Of a DNA stretch of 64,000 nt, positions 18,506-27,895 are shown one piece after another; within the stretch, counting starts at the first letter, position 1; every line of letters begins with the position of its first letter. The notes below the pieces were generated by a model, which was given only the letters and a program-made list of their open reading frames with translations, was not told where the DNA came from and ran no database searches. The DNA lies in contig NZ_CP022752.1 in assembly GCF_002263515.1 (NCBI RefSeq), positions 620,001-684,000 of the forward strand. Reading direction: 5' to 3'. The position numbers and the translations under genes are program-made. The stretch comes from Actinopolyspora erythraea (GTDB lineage Bacteria > Actinomycetota > Actinomycetes > Mycobacteriales > Pseudonocardiaceae).

Positions 18506-19446
18506 TCCTGATCTGTGGTGAGGCCCTGGTCGATCTCGTTCCGGGGGAGGCGGGGGCAGGGGAGCTCGCACCGCTGCATCCCCGGCTGGGTGGTGGTCCC
18601 TACAACGTCACCATCGCCCTGGGCAGGCTGTCGACCCCGGTGGGCATGTTCACCCGGCTCTCCGGTGACCGGTTCGGGGTGAAGTTGCTGGAGCGGCTGC
18701 ACGAGGCGGGGGTGGACACCACCGAGGTGCAGGTGGGGGCGGAACCGACCACGCTCGCCGTGGTGGAGCTGGACGAGCGGGGAGCGGCTCGTTACGGCTT
18801 CCACACCGAGGGCACCGCGGCCCCGCTGGTCGAGGAGCCGGGCGAGCTGCCCTCGGAGGTCGAGGCGCTGTGCTTCGGGACTCTGGCCATGGTTCTGGAA
18901 CCGGGGGCCTCGGTTCACGAGCGGTTGTTGTTCCGGGAGGCCGAGCGGGGACGGTTCACCGCCCTCGACCCGAACATTCGCGCGGACCTGATCGGGGACC
19001 CGGCCGCCTACCGCCGTCGTTTCCACGAATGGCTCCCCGCCGTCGATCTGCTGAAGCTGTCGGTGGAGGACGCGGCCTGGCTGGCGGGGTCGGAGCCCGC
19101 CAGCGAGTCGCCGGAGCTGTTCGAGGCGCTGCGGGACTGGCTCGGTCGCGGTCCGGCGGCGGTCGTGCTGACCAGGGGAGCCGACGGAATCGCGGTGCTG
19201 ACCGGTGACGGCGGGCTGGTGGAGGTGGACGCCGCCGAGGTGCCGGTGGTGGACACGATCGGCGCGGGCGACACCATTCAGGCCGCCCTGCTGTGCTGGT
19301 TACACCGGGCGGGGGCGCTGTCGGACGGGGCGGTGCGAGCTCTCTCGGAGGCGGACTGGCGTGCCGCGCTGTCCTTCGCGGCAGCGGCGGCGGGGGTCAC
19401 GGTCTCCCGCCGGGGGGCCGAACCGCCCTACGCCTCCGAGCTCTGA
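18502..19446 (+). CDS. PfkB-family carbohydrate kinase (fructokinase-like)
   Basis: A ribokinase-fold sugar kinase of 314 residues. The N-terminal signature is LICGEALVDLVPGEAG followed by RLGGGPYNVTIALGRLSTPV. The C-terminal PfkB signature VDTIGAGDTIQAALLCWLH holds the GAGD anion hole and catalytic aspartate. DPNIRADLIGD in the middle is typical of fructokinases. The start is TTG: GGAGGAAAG precedes it directly, and the TTG shares bases with the TGA of the TetR gene (TTGA), so the two are translationally coupled. The first residues read LILICGEALVDLVP, just where the family begins, which supports this unusual start. Which sugar is used is unknown. Confidence 0.9.
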   Translation: MILICGEALVDLVPGEAGAGELAPLHPRLGGGPYNVTIALGRLSTPVGMFTRLSGDRFGVKLLERLHEAGVDTTEVQVGAEPTTLAVVELDERGAARYGFHTEGTAAPLVEEPGELPSEVEALCFGTLAMVLEPGASVHERLLFREAERGRFTALDPNIRADLIGDPAAYRRRFHEWLPAVDLLKLSVEDAAWLAGSEPASESPELFEALRDWLGRGPAAVVLTRGADGIAVLTGDGGLVEVDAAEVPVVDTIGAGDTIQAALLCWLHRAGALSDGAVRALSEADWRAALSFAAAAAGVTVSRRGAEPPYASEL

Positions 19447-19598
19447 TCCGAGGGGCGGGATTCGCCCCTCCGCCAGGGCTGTCACCGAAGCCGTGAGAGG
19501 CGGTCACGTGATTCCGGCTTCGTTTTCCGGCGCTCCCGCGAACGGGTGGTGACTTTTCTCGGCGGGTGGCGCCGAACCCCGCTACCGGCATCGCCGCG

Positions 19599-19691
19599 GG
19601 GGCTCCCGTGCGGCTCTCGCGGGGAAGGCCTACGTGGCGTAGTACCTGTTCGATGAGGTCCGGCCCCGGCGAGGGCCGTGCGAGAGGTTCC
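19599..19691 (-). repeat. dispersed hairpin repeat, family A copy 2 (degenerate)
   Basis: Arms GTGCGGCTCTCGC (ending at 19620) and GCGAGGGCCGTGCGAGAGG (from 19669) match the outer arms of family A in reverse orientation. The apical core retains CATCG, GGTACTAC and ACGT when read on the minus strand, but the inner stem is partly decayed. The 38 bases before it (GGCGCCGAACCCC region) match the flank seen with the other copies. It follows the PfkB kinase gene by about 150 bases. Confidence 0.75.
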
Positions 19692-19742
19692 GCCGAGCGG
19701 CCACCTCGACAACCGGACCGGAAAGTTTCGCCCACGGACGTG

Positions 19743-19778
19743 AAAAGAGGGGCGCCCCTGGGAGCCGGGGCGCCCCTC
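19743..19778 (-). terminator. intrinsic terminator of the micropeptide transcript
   Basis: GAGGGGCGCCCC (19747-19758) and its exact complement (19767-19778) form a 12-base GC stem with an 8-base loop. Read leftward it is followed by TTTTC, an intrinsic terminator layout. It lies 62 bases beyond the stop of the small leftward ORF and serves no other leftward gene. Confidence 0.75.
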
Positions 19779-19840
19779 ACTCACCTGCGGAACCGGCACA
19801 GCCACTGCTGGCTAGCCGGTCGTCTACGGGAGTCCTCGTT

Positions 19841-19933
19841 TCAGAGCACGTCGATGTTCACGAGGAGGTCGATCAGCGACTGAATAATGACCACGTCGAT
19901 ATTCCTTTGCTCAATTTGGCGATTGATTTTCAT
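19841..19933 (-). CDS. candidate 30-residue amphipathic micropeptide
   Basis: A leftward ORF of 31 codons with its own terminator. The peptide begins MKINRQIEQRN and continues IDVVIIQSLIDLLVNIDVL: a charged head, then an Ile/Leu/Val-rich tail with Asp and Gln at intervals, which could form an amphipathic helix. ATG has no clear ribosome site. An in-frame GTG at codon 14 has AAAGGA about 8 bases upstream and would give a 17-residue version. GC content is about 45 percent (42 of 93 by hand count), far below the neighbours. I do not recognise a family; in shape it recalls short membrane-active or toxin peptides, but that is speculation. It might also be the visible part of a small RNA. Expression evidence is needed to accept it as a gene. 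Confidence 0.45.
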   Translation of the reverse strand: MKINRQIEQRNIDVVIIQSLIDLLVNIDVL

Positions 19934-20672
19934 GTTGCGGCCGCGACAACGAAGTTAGTGGTGGTTCGCGGGTTTGTCTGTCACACGGAAGTGCAAACTG
20001 ATCACTACTTAGTGTGCACCGGGGGTGCGGTGGGTAATCATGAAACACTTTGGTGAAAGTTATTCAGAGATTGCCCGCGAGGATTGATCACTGTTCGTGT
20101 CGGTATCCTCTCCTGCTCTCGGGGATGGCGAGGGGCGTGCTCCCGGGTGGAGGGTGTGAGTCGGTCGAGCATGCCGGTTGTGGTGCGCCGAAGTGGCTCT
20201 AACACTCGAAAGAGTGAAGATCCACTCGAACGAGTGAGTACTACTGTGGCCCCAAGAGAAAGTGACTTAGCTCACTTCGTGGTGGTGTGGCGGGGTGGCC
20301 GAGACGGAACGCCGCGCTCGTCCGCTCGTTCCACCCGTGTCGTACCCCCGGGAAACGCCCGCCTCGCGGAAGTGCGTTCCGCTGTGACCTCGGCAACTCC
20401 GGTCGTCCCTTGCGTGATTCGTCGGGGGAGTAAACGGGTGTGATCGTGGTCCCACCTTCCCGTTTCGGCTGACACTGTTGCTGCGTGAGAGGCCTTCCGC
20501 GGTCTAGCGTGACTACTGACAGGACCCCAACGGGGTGGTGCTGCGGCGGTTCGGATTGATCCCGGCCAGCGTGTGCGCTCGATCGGGAACGGGTGACCCC
20601 GGCGCCTCGGGCGTCGGACGTACCGCTGGTCGGCGGCAGTACCCCCCAGACTGAGCGCGAGAGGTTCGGAGA
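19934..20672. other. long AT-richer intergenic region upstream of gltA
   Basis: About 740 bases with no convincing protein gene on either strand. Short frames at 20084-20475 have poor composition and no ribosome sites. It must hold the promoter of the leftward micropeptide and that of gltA. TAGCGT at 20505-20510 is a plausible -10 box for gltA, with TTGCTG upstream at an over-long spacing of 21. Two tandem palindromes lie at 20203-20236. Confidence 0.5.
20203..20236. promoter_or_regulatory. tandem palindromic operator-like sites
   Basis: CACTCGAAAGAGTG (20203-20216) and CACTCGAACGAGTG (20223-20236) are two nearly identical 14-base palindromes exactly 20 bases apart, so they face the same side of the helix. 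The second is a perfect CACTCG-AA-CGAGTG. The bound regulator and target promoter (gltA 440 bases downstream, or the leftward micropeptide) are unknown. Confidence 0.55.
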
Positions 20673-21977
<1,305 letters not shown>

Positions 21978-22016
21978 ATCCTTCTCGGAACCGTGGCGCG
22001 CTCTCGGGCGATAAAA

Positions 22017-22049
22017 CGGGCCGTTCCGGAAGCTCTCCGGGGCGGCCCG
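22017..22049 (-). terminator. intrinsic terminator of the ABC-2 exporter operon
   Basis: CGGGCCG-NN-CCGGA pairs with its complement around a short loop. Read leftward the stem is followed by TTTTAT, a good U-tract. It lies about 130 bases beyond the permease stop; it may also stop rightward gltA transcripts, although the + side is only moderately T-rich. Confidence 0.7.
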
Positions 22050-22180
22050 CTGCTCTTCACCACCGTCCACGAGGGCGCGCCCCGGTGCGGCACCGCCGGC
22101 GCACCCGTGAGGTCGGGTGCCCGAGGTGGGAGTCCCTCCGCCCGGTCACCCCGTCGGGACGGCCGGGCGGATGACTCCGG

Positions 22181-23443
22181 TCAGGACGCCCGCAGCGCGT
22201 CCTTGAACCTGACCCTGGCCCCGGTACGCAGCACCGCGTTCGAGTAGATCCGTCCGCCCAGCCAGAGCACCACCGCGCTCGCCGCGAGCGAGAGCACCAC
22301 CGACAGCACCCCCTGCCACAACGGCACCTCGCCGAGCGCCAGCCGCATCGGCATCAGCATGGGCGAGAAGCCAGGGATCATGGACAGCACCGTTCCCGTG
22401 GTGCCCTCCGGGTTGGTGGGCAGCACGGAGACCCCGACCACGAACGGCACTATCAGCAGCATGATCACCGGGGTTATCACGCTCTGCAGGTCCTCCTGTC
22501 GGGAGACCAGCGAGGCCGCCGCCGCGAGCATCGTCGCGTAGAGCGTGAAGCCCAGCAGGAACCACAGCACGGCCCATCCGAGCAGTCCGGCCACGGTGGC
22601 CGTGGGCAGCGTGAGCACCGCTGTGGTGGTCGCCGCGGCGAATCCGAGGATCCCGACGACCGCGAACTGGATCAGGCCGGTCAGCCCGATCCCGACGATC
22701 TTCCCGGCCATCAGCTCGGTGCTGCGGATCGTCGAGAGCAGCACCTCCACGACCCGGCTGGACTTCTCCTCGACGACGCCCTGCGCGATCATCTGCCCCG
22801 TCATGATCAGGAACATGTAAAGCAGGAAGGTCGAGATCATCGCGATGACCAGCCGCTGGGCCTTCTCCGCGTCGGGCATCCCGGCCATCGGTTCCCCGGA
22901 AGCGTCCGGTGAGGGGCCCATCGAGATGATCGCCACCTCGCCCTGCCCGGCCCGGTCGCGCAGTTGGTCCGGATCCAGGCCGTTCTCCGCCATCTCGGCG
23001 TCGAGCTGGTTGGCGTAGGTGATCGTGGTCAGTGCCGTTTCCAGGTTCGGGAAGACGTGCTGTTCGACGAAGAGCTCCGGCTCCGTCGGGGTTCCGGCCA
23101 CCACGCCGTCGAGCTCGCCCTCGCGCACCAGGGTCTTGCCCGCCTCGGTGTCGGCGACCTCCCTGACCTCGATGGCCGGTTCGTCCACTCCGGCTTCCCG
23201 CTCCAGGGGACCGGCGAGTCCGGCGGCGGAGGGCGTGACCCCGACCCGGGTGGTCTCCTCCGAGGCGGCCAGCGGGCCGCTGCCGTCGTCGCCCGCCGAG
23301 GAGCTCGCGAAGAACATCACCACCGGGAACGCCAGCACGAGCAGCGCCATGAGCAGCGTTCCCAGCAGGAAGGCCCGCGTTCGTACCCTGATCAGCAGTT
23401 CGCGCCGGGCGACCAGCCACACGGTGTGCAGTGTCGGTTTCAC
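22181..23443 (-). CDS. ABC-2 type exporter permease (NatB-like)
   Basis: A 420-residue permease of the ABC-2/NatB class. One N-terminal helix (about residues 22-45) is followed by a large extracytoplasmic domain rich in Glu and Asp (50-195), then five or six helices, the first containing LVIAMISTFLLYMFLIMTGQM and the conserved GVVEEKSSRVVEVLLSTIRS after it. The start is GTG at MKPTLHTVWLVARRELLIR; its first bases overlap the stop of the ATPase gene (GTGA), so translation is coupled. NatAB of Bacillus exports sodium, but related pairs move drugs or lipids, so the substrate is open. Confidence 0.9.
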   Translation of the reverse strand: MKPTLHTVWLVARRELLIRVRTRAFLLGTLLMALLVLAFPVVMFFASSSAGDDGSGPLAASEETTRVGVTPSAAGLAGPLEREAGVDEPAIEVREVADTEAGKTLVREGELDGVVAGTPTEPELFVEQHVFPNLETALTTITYANQLDAEMAENGLDPDQLRDRAGQGEVAIISMGPSPDASGEPMAGMPDAEKAQRLVIAMISTFLLYMFLIMTGQMIAQGVVEEKSSRVVEVLLSTIRSTELMAGKIVGIGLTGLIQFAVVGILGFAAATTTAVLTLPTATVAGLLGWAVLWFLLGFTLYATMLAAAASLVSRQEDLQSVITPVIMLLIVPFVVGVSVLPTNPEGTTGTVLSMIPGFSPMLMPMRLALGEVPLWQGVLSVVLSLAASAVVLWLGGRIYSNAVLRTGARVRFKDALRAS

Positions 23444-24351
23444 TCGTCGATCTCCTCGGTTACGACGTCGCGGAACAGCTCGGTCAGGCTCGGGCGTTCC
23501 CTGCTGAACTCGTGCACCGGTCCGGTCTCCAGCGCGGCGCGCAGCACCCGCTGGTCGTCGGCGGTGTCGTCGAGCCGCAGCGTGGTGCGCCCGTTCTCGC
23601 GGCTCTCCACGGTCACGCCGGGAAGTCCCTCCGCCCAGTCGGCGGGTGCCCTGGGAGCGTGCACGGTCAGCCGCGCCGGACCGCTGGAGCGCAGTTCCTC
23701 GACGGTGCCGTCGGCGACCATGCTGCCGCGCCGCACGATGCCCACCCGGTCGCACAGCCGCTGCACCAGTTCCAGCTGGTGGCTGGAGAACACCACCGGT
23801 ACGCCGCGGTCGCGCATCTCACGCAGCACGGTGCTCATCACCTCGACCGCCACGGGGTCCAGACCCGAGAACGGCTCGTCCAGGATCAGCACCGAGGGGT
23901 CGTGCACCAGCGCGGCGGCGAGCTGGACCCGCTGCTGGTTTCCCAGGCTGAGCTTCTGCAGCTGGTCCTCGCGTCGTTCGGCCAACCCCAGTCGTTCGGT
24001 CCACCGGTTCGCGGAGTGGGCGGCGTCGGCGCGCCGCAGCCCGTGCAGCTCGCCGAGGTACTGGAGTTGTTCCGACACCTTCATCTTCGGGTAGAGGCCG
24101 CGTTCCTCCGGCATGTAGCCGATCCGGCTGCGGGTCGTCCGGTCCACCGGTGCGCCGTCGTAGCGGACCTCGCCCGAGTCGGCCGCGAGCACTCCCAGCG
24201 CGATCCGCATGGTGGTGGTCTTTCCGGCGCCGTTGCTGCCGACGAACCCCAGCATCTCACCGCCGTGCACGGTGAGTGACATCTCGTCCAGGGCAACGAC
24301 CTCCCCGTAGCGTTTGGAGACCCGGTCGATCTCCAGTGCGCCTTCGGGCAC
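23440..24351 (-). CDS. ABC-2 type exporter ATP-binding protein (NatA-like)
   Basis: A 303-residue ATPase. Walker A is GSNGAGKTT (about residues 38-46), the signature reads LSLGNQQRV in place of LSGGQ, and Walker B is SVLILDEPFSGLDPVAVE. LSLGNQQ is the form usual in NatA-like proteins. A C-terminal domain of about 80 residues follows, as in the DUF4162-type ATPases. The start is the GTG at PEGALEIDRVSKRYGEV with AAGGAG 7 bases upstream; a longer frame of 40 residues has poor composition. It overlaps the permease start by 4 bases. Together they form a two-gene exporter operon ending at the hairpin near 22.03 kb. Confidence 0.92.
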   Translation of the reverse strand: MPEGALEIDRVSKRYGEVVALDEMSLTVHGGEMLGFVGSNGAGKTTTMRIALGVLAADSGEVRYDGAPVDRTTRSRIGYMPEERGLYPKMKVSEQLQYLGELHGLRRADAAHSANRWTERLGLAERREDQLQKLSLGNQQRVQLAAALVHDPSVLILDEPFSGLDPVAVEVMSTVLREMRDRGVPVVFSSHQLELVQRLCDRVGIVRRGSMVADGTVEELRSSGPARLTVHAPRAPADWAEGLPGVTVESRENGRTTLRLDDTADDQRVLRAALETGPVHEFSRERPSLTELFRDVVTEEIDE

Positions 24352-24556
24352 GGAACACTCCTTCGGTTGTCGTTCACGACGGTCTTTCGCGTCGTCCGTG
24401 GCGCGTGTCGCGGGTACGAGCCGTCCGAACGGTGTCATCCGGGCGTGGCCGCGCACCACACGTGAGCTCACTTCGGTTTTTCACCCTATCGGTGGTAGCG
24501 CGGTGGTTGGGAGGTTTTCGGTGGCGGGCTCTCGACCCGGGCAACGCCGACTCCGG

Positions 24557-24732
24557 TTTCGCGTGCGGTCTCAAGGGGTGCGTGCACCACCTTGGGAAGG
24601 CTTGACCAGGGGCCCTCGGGAGGGCGCTGCTCGGGCTCGTTGCCGGGCAGGTCGTGACTGCCCGATGGGCGGCCAGCCTGTGCGCCCTCACCCCAGGTCA
24701 AGCCACGTGGTGCACGCACCGGTTGAAGCGAA
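24557..24732 (-). repeat. dispersed 176-bp palindromic repeat, family B copy 2
   Basis: Reverse-complement copy of 8730-8905. Over 160 aligned bases the only differences I see are two bases in the apical loop (GTCGTGAC against GTCACGAC). Terminal 14-base inverted repeats and the CGGGCAG/CTGCCCG apical stem (24644-24664) are intact. It occupies most of the 480-base divergent-looking gap between the NatA-like gene start and the end of the GlpD-like gene. The stretch 24490-24530 before it also resembles the flank found beside family A copies. Confidence 0.88.
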
Positions 24733-24833
24733 GCGTGAAACCGGTGCGGCCGCCGAGATGAGGCTTCGCCGGATCGAGGGCTCCGGTTACCTCCGGCGGC
24801 CGGAAGACGGTGAAAGCTCGGCCGGAGGGGCGT

Positions 24834-26435
24834 TCAGCGGTACACGCCCCGCAGCGCCCGGGTCACGACGTCGGCCACGCGAGGCAGCGCGGCCGCGCGT
24901 GCTTCGGGGCTCAGCCCCGGAGGCATCCGGCGGTCCAGGACGTCGGCCGCGTTCATCGCCCCCTCGTGGCGTACCGCCCACACCACCTCGGCGACGCTGG
25001 TCGGCAGTTCCGGGGCCACCGGTTCCGCCAACGCCGGGTCGAGCTCGGTCATCGCGGACACGCGTCCGGCCTCGGTGCCGTAGCGGGCGATCAGCCGTTG
25101 CTCCGCGCCCGGTTCGGCGAGCTTTTCCCGAGCCGCTGCTCCCACGAGCGGAGTGGTCGCGGTGCGGCTGCCGCCCGCACGCAGTCCGCATCCCCGCACG
25201 GCCGCGTCCACGGCCTCGGCGGCGGCCGTGCGGTACGGCGCGAGACCACCCCGCACCACGCTGATCACTCCGGCTGGTGAAGTGTGCACGTGGTGTTCCC
25301 GGCCGCGGTGGTCCGGGCGCGCTCCCCGCCCGTCGCGCCGACGAGCGATCCGCCGGGGCACCGCGCGCGAGACCACGTGGCTCTCCGGTGGGTGCGCCCC
25401 GCGTGCGCTCCGGCCGAGTACGCGGGAGGCGGCCTCCAGCAGGTCGTTCTCCTCGGCCGCGCTCGCTTCCGGGGACTCCGGTGTCTCCGGCGGGGTGCCG
25501 GCCAGCTCCACCTCCCCCGCCGTGACCAGCGACCGGCCGTCCGGCTGCGGTACGCACCGCACCGTTGCCTCGGCTCGCCCGTGCGGTGCGGCGACCACCC
25601 CGGCCGCGTTGGGCCCCAGCCGTCCGGCCTCCAGCACCGCTCCCGGAGTGCGCAGCGTGTTCAGCAGCAGCCCGTCCACCAGTTCCGCCGCCCGGAGTCC
25701 GGTCGCGTTGATCACGGAGCGGGCCCGCACGCGGATCTCGGTGTCCGCGAGCCGGTCCACCACGTCCGCGCCGTCGCGGTGCAGCCGTCTCGCGCGAACC
25801 CTGGTGAGTACCCGCGCCCCGAATCCGGCGGCCGTCCGGGCCAGCGCCACCACCAGCCTGGCCTCGTCGAGCAGCTGGGTACCGAAGCTCAGCAGACCAC
25901 CGCGCGGGCCGGGCACGGGGAGGCCGGGAGCCAGGGCCCGCGCCTCGGCTGCCGGGATCCGGCGTGGCGCGGGGAGCACCGTCGTGGGAGTGCCCGCCGC
26001 CAGGCGCACGGCTCTCTCGCCGGTCAGGCCCGCTCGCATCGCGAGCTCCGCACCGCGTGGCACGCCGCTGTCCAGCGGGAGGAGCAGCGGCAACGTGCGG
26101 ACCAGGTGCGGAGCGGTGGTGTTCGACAACGTCTCGCACTCCACCGCGTCGCGGTGTGCCCGGGCGAGCTCCGTCGGGCCGCTGTCGCGGGGAAGGCCGC
26201 CCGGCAGGACGTCGGACCGCCGCGGGGTGCGACTGGCGAGGTCCTCGGCCTCCACCAGCGCGACCGAGAGGCCACGGGCGGCCGCGTCGAGGGCGGTCGC
26301 GGTGCCGGTGACCCCGCCGCCCACGACCAGCACATCGGGGCGTGCTCCGCCCGCCAGCTCCGCGAGCTCGGTGTCGCGCCTGGCCGCGTGCAGCGAGGTG
26401 GCACGCGGTGGGGTGCCTGCCGGGTGGCCAGTCAT
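24834..26435 (-). CDS. divergent FAD-dependent GlpD-like protein
   Basis: A 533-residue protein with the layout of aerobic glycerol-3-phosphate dehydrogenase. The FAD-binding Rossmann motif is VLVVGGGVTGTATALDAAAR (about residues 35-54), and the C-terminal helical domain is recognisable (VAEVVWAVRHEGAMNAADVL, DRRMPPGLSPEA). But the catalytic-site motifs have changed. The usual GTSSRSTKLIHGGLRYL reads ASRTPRRSDVLPGGLPRD here, and the usual GGKYTTYR reads GGLAPYR (about residue 400). This suggests altered substrate or lost activity. No glycerol kinase or facilitator is near. Codon use is normal for the region, so it is not a decaying reading frame. ATG at MTGHPAGTPPRATSLH, the first good start, is used. 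Confidence 0.8.
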   Translation of the reverse strand: MTGHPAGTPPRATSLHAARRDTELAELAGGARPDVLVVGGGVTGTATALDAAARGLSVALVEAEDLASRTPRRSDVLPGGLPRDSGPTELARAHRDAVECETLSNTTAPHLVRTLPLLLPLDSGVPRGAELAMRAGLTGERAVRLAAGTPTTVLPAPRRIPAAEARALAPGLPVPGPRGGLLSFGTQLLDEARLVVALARTAAGFGARVLTRVRARRLHRDGADVVDRLADTEIRVRARSVINATGLRAAELVDGLLLNTLRTPGAVLEAGRLGPNAAGVVAAPHGRAEATVRCVPQPDGRSLVTAGEVELAGTPPETPESPEASAAEENDLLEAASRVLGRSARGAHPPESHVVSRAVPRRIARRRDGRGARPDHRGREHHVHTSPAGVISVVRGGLAPYRTAAAEAVDAAVRGCGLRAGGSRTATTPLVGAAAREKLAEPGAEQRLIARYGTEAGRVSAMTELDPALAEPVAPELPTSVAEVVWAVRHEGAMNAADVLDRRMPPGLSPEARAAALPRVADVVTRALRGVYR

Positions 26436-26552
26436 GATCCCGTCAGCTTTCGTTCCGGCGGTCCGACGACTCGACTTCTCCCGCCCGTGACGAGAGCTCG
26501 CGGGGGATTCCGCCGCGCGAGCACCTCGTCGAGCGGGGTGGTCGAACCCGGT

Positions 26553-27569
26553 TCAGATGTTGACGATCATCTTCCCGGTGTTGTCCCCGCGCAGCACCCC
26601 GAGGAACGCCTCGGGGGCGTTGCGCAGCCCGTCCACGGTGGTCTCCTCGTAGCGCAGCTTGCCCTCGCGCACCAGCGGGGCGACGTGTTCGAAGAACTCC
26701 CGCTTGAGGTGGCCGTTGTCGTTGACGATGAATCCGCGCATGGTCAGCCGCTTGGTCACGAAGTGGGCCATGTTGCGCGGGCCCGGCTGCGCCTCGGTGA
26801 CGTTGTACTGCGAGATCGCGCCGCAGGCGGCGATGCGGCCGAAGTCGTTCATCGCCGCGATGGCGGCCTCCAGGTGGTCACCGCCGACGTTGTCGAAGTA
26901 CACGTCGATCCCGTCGGGAGCGGCTGTGCGCAGCTGTTCTGCCACCGGGCCGTCCTTGTAGTTGAACGCGGCGTCGAACCCGAGCTCCTCGGTGAGGTGA
27001 CGGACCTTCTCGGCCGAACCGGCGCTGCCGATCACGCGCTTGGCGCCGTTCAGCTTGGCCAGCTGGCCGACGATCGAGCCCACGGCCCCGGCCGCGCCGG
27101 AGACGAAGACGGTGTCGCCCGCCTGGAACTCGGCCTTGTCCATCAGCCCGACGTAGGCCGTCATCCCCGGCATGCCGAGCACGCTGAGGTAGGTGCTCGG
27201 CGGCGCCTCGTCGGGCACCGCGGTGGCCTGCGACTCGTTCACCACGGCGTACTCCCGCCAGCCGAGGCTGTGCAGCACGAGCTGGCCGGTGGTGAACTGC
27301 TCCGAGTTGCTGACGACGACCTCGCCGACGGCCCCGCCGTCCATCGGCTCGCCGACCTCGAAGGGGGCGACGTAGGACTTGGCCGCGCTCATTCGGCCCC
27401 GCATGTAGGGGTCGACGCTCATCACCTTGTTGCGCACCAGAACCTGTCCCGATCCCGGCCGCGCCACGGGGGCTTCGGCGATCTCGAAGTTGTCGTGGGT
27501 GGGCCAGCCCTGGGGGCGGGAGGCCAGCCGGATTTCTACGCCCGTGCTCGGTACGGATGAGTCGCTCAC
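26553..27569 (-). CDS. NADP-dependent oxidoreductase, MDR superfamily (leukotriene B4 12-hydroxydehydrogenase / CurA-like)
   Basis: A 338-residue medium-chain reductase without zinc sites. DPYMRGRM near residue 55 and the nucleotide motif VFVSGAAGAVGSIVGQLAKL (about 145-165) place it with prostaglandin/leukotriene reductases and bacterial CurA/YncB. IDVYFDNVGGDHLEAAI and GPRNMAHFVTKRLTMRGFIV are diagnostic of the subfamily. These enzymes reduce activated double bonds of enones with NADPH. I take the GTG at SDSSVPSTGVEIRLASRP because GGAGG lies 6 bases before it; an ATG four codons earlier overlaps the ribosome site itself. It is alone on its strand with an AT-rich upstream promoter region (TTAGTATCGTAATTTTAC). 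Confidence 0.92.
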   Translation of the reverse strand: MSDSSVPSTGVEIRLASRPQGWPTHDNFEIAEAPVARPGSGQVLVRNKVMSVDPYMRGRMSAAKSYVAPFEVGEPMDGGAVGEVVVSNSEQFTTGQLVLHSLGWREYAVVNESQATAVPDEAPPSTYLSVLGMPGMTAYVGLMDKAEFQAGDTVFVSGAAGAVGSIVGQLAKLNGAKRVIGSAGSAEKVRHLTEELGFDAAFNYKDGPVAEQLRTAAPDGIDVYFDNVGGDHLEAAIAAMNDFGRIAACGAISQYNVTEAQPGPRNMAHFVTKRLTMRGFIVNDNGHLKREFFEHVAPLVREGKLRYEETTVDGLRNAPEAFLGVLRGDNTGKMIVNI

Positions 27570-27895
27570 GAGAACCTCCATATGCGGAACTGGTTAGTAT
27601 CGTAATTTTACCCGCCTCGCCGAGGTGTCGCCATGTGGCGCGTTCGGCGCACCCCGATCGTACCGACCGGTCGGTCGGACTCGGATCGGTCGGCTCGACG
27701 GAGCGAGGAGGAGTCCGCGGTACCCGCGTCCGGCCGAGGCCGGTGCGGTTCGACCGCGAAGCGGTCACCCCGGAAGAGGAGGAAGTGCGGCTGAGCGGGC
27801 GCCGCGCGAGTGGACTCCTCCGGACGGGGCCGAGGCGTCACGAGTCCGAGAGGCACCGGGGAGTGCGGCCGTCACTCCCGCGCTCCCGCCGCGGA
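27570..27895. other. intergenic region with a TetR-like palindrome
   Basis: About 325 bases with no supported gene. The right part is the 3' flank of the coiled-coil gene; the left part is the oxidoreductase promoter, AT-rich at 27593-27608. A perfect 14-base palindrome is at 27662-27675. Confidence 0.45.
27662..27675. promoter_or_regulatory. perfect palindrome, TetR-type operator candidate
   Basis: ACCGACCGGTCGGT is a perfect 14-base palindrome, of the kind bound by TetR-family repressors. It lies about 95 bases upstream of the MDR oxidoreductase start. No TetR gene is adjacent, so the regulator would act from elsewhere. A second weaker GGATCGGTCGG follows. Confidence 0.4.

Noticed and set aside
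20267..20475. 62-67 codon leftward frames in the gltA upstream region
   Set aside because: No ribosome site and poor composition; the region is better explained as regulatory DNA.
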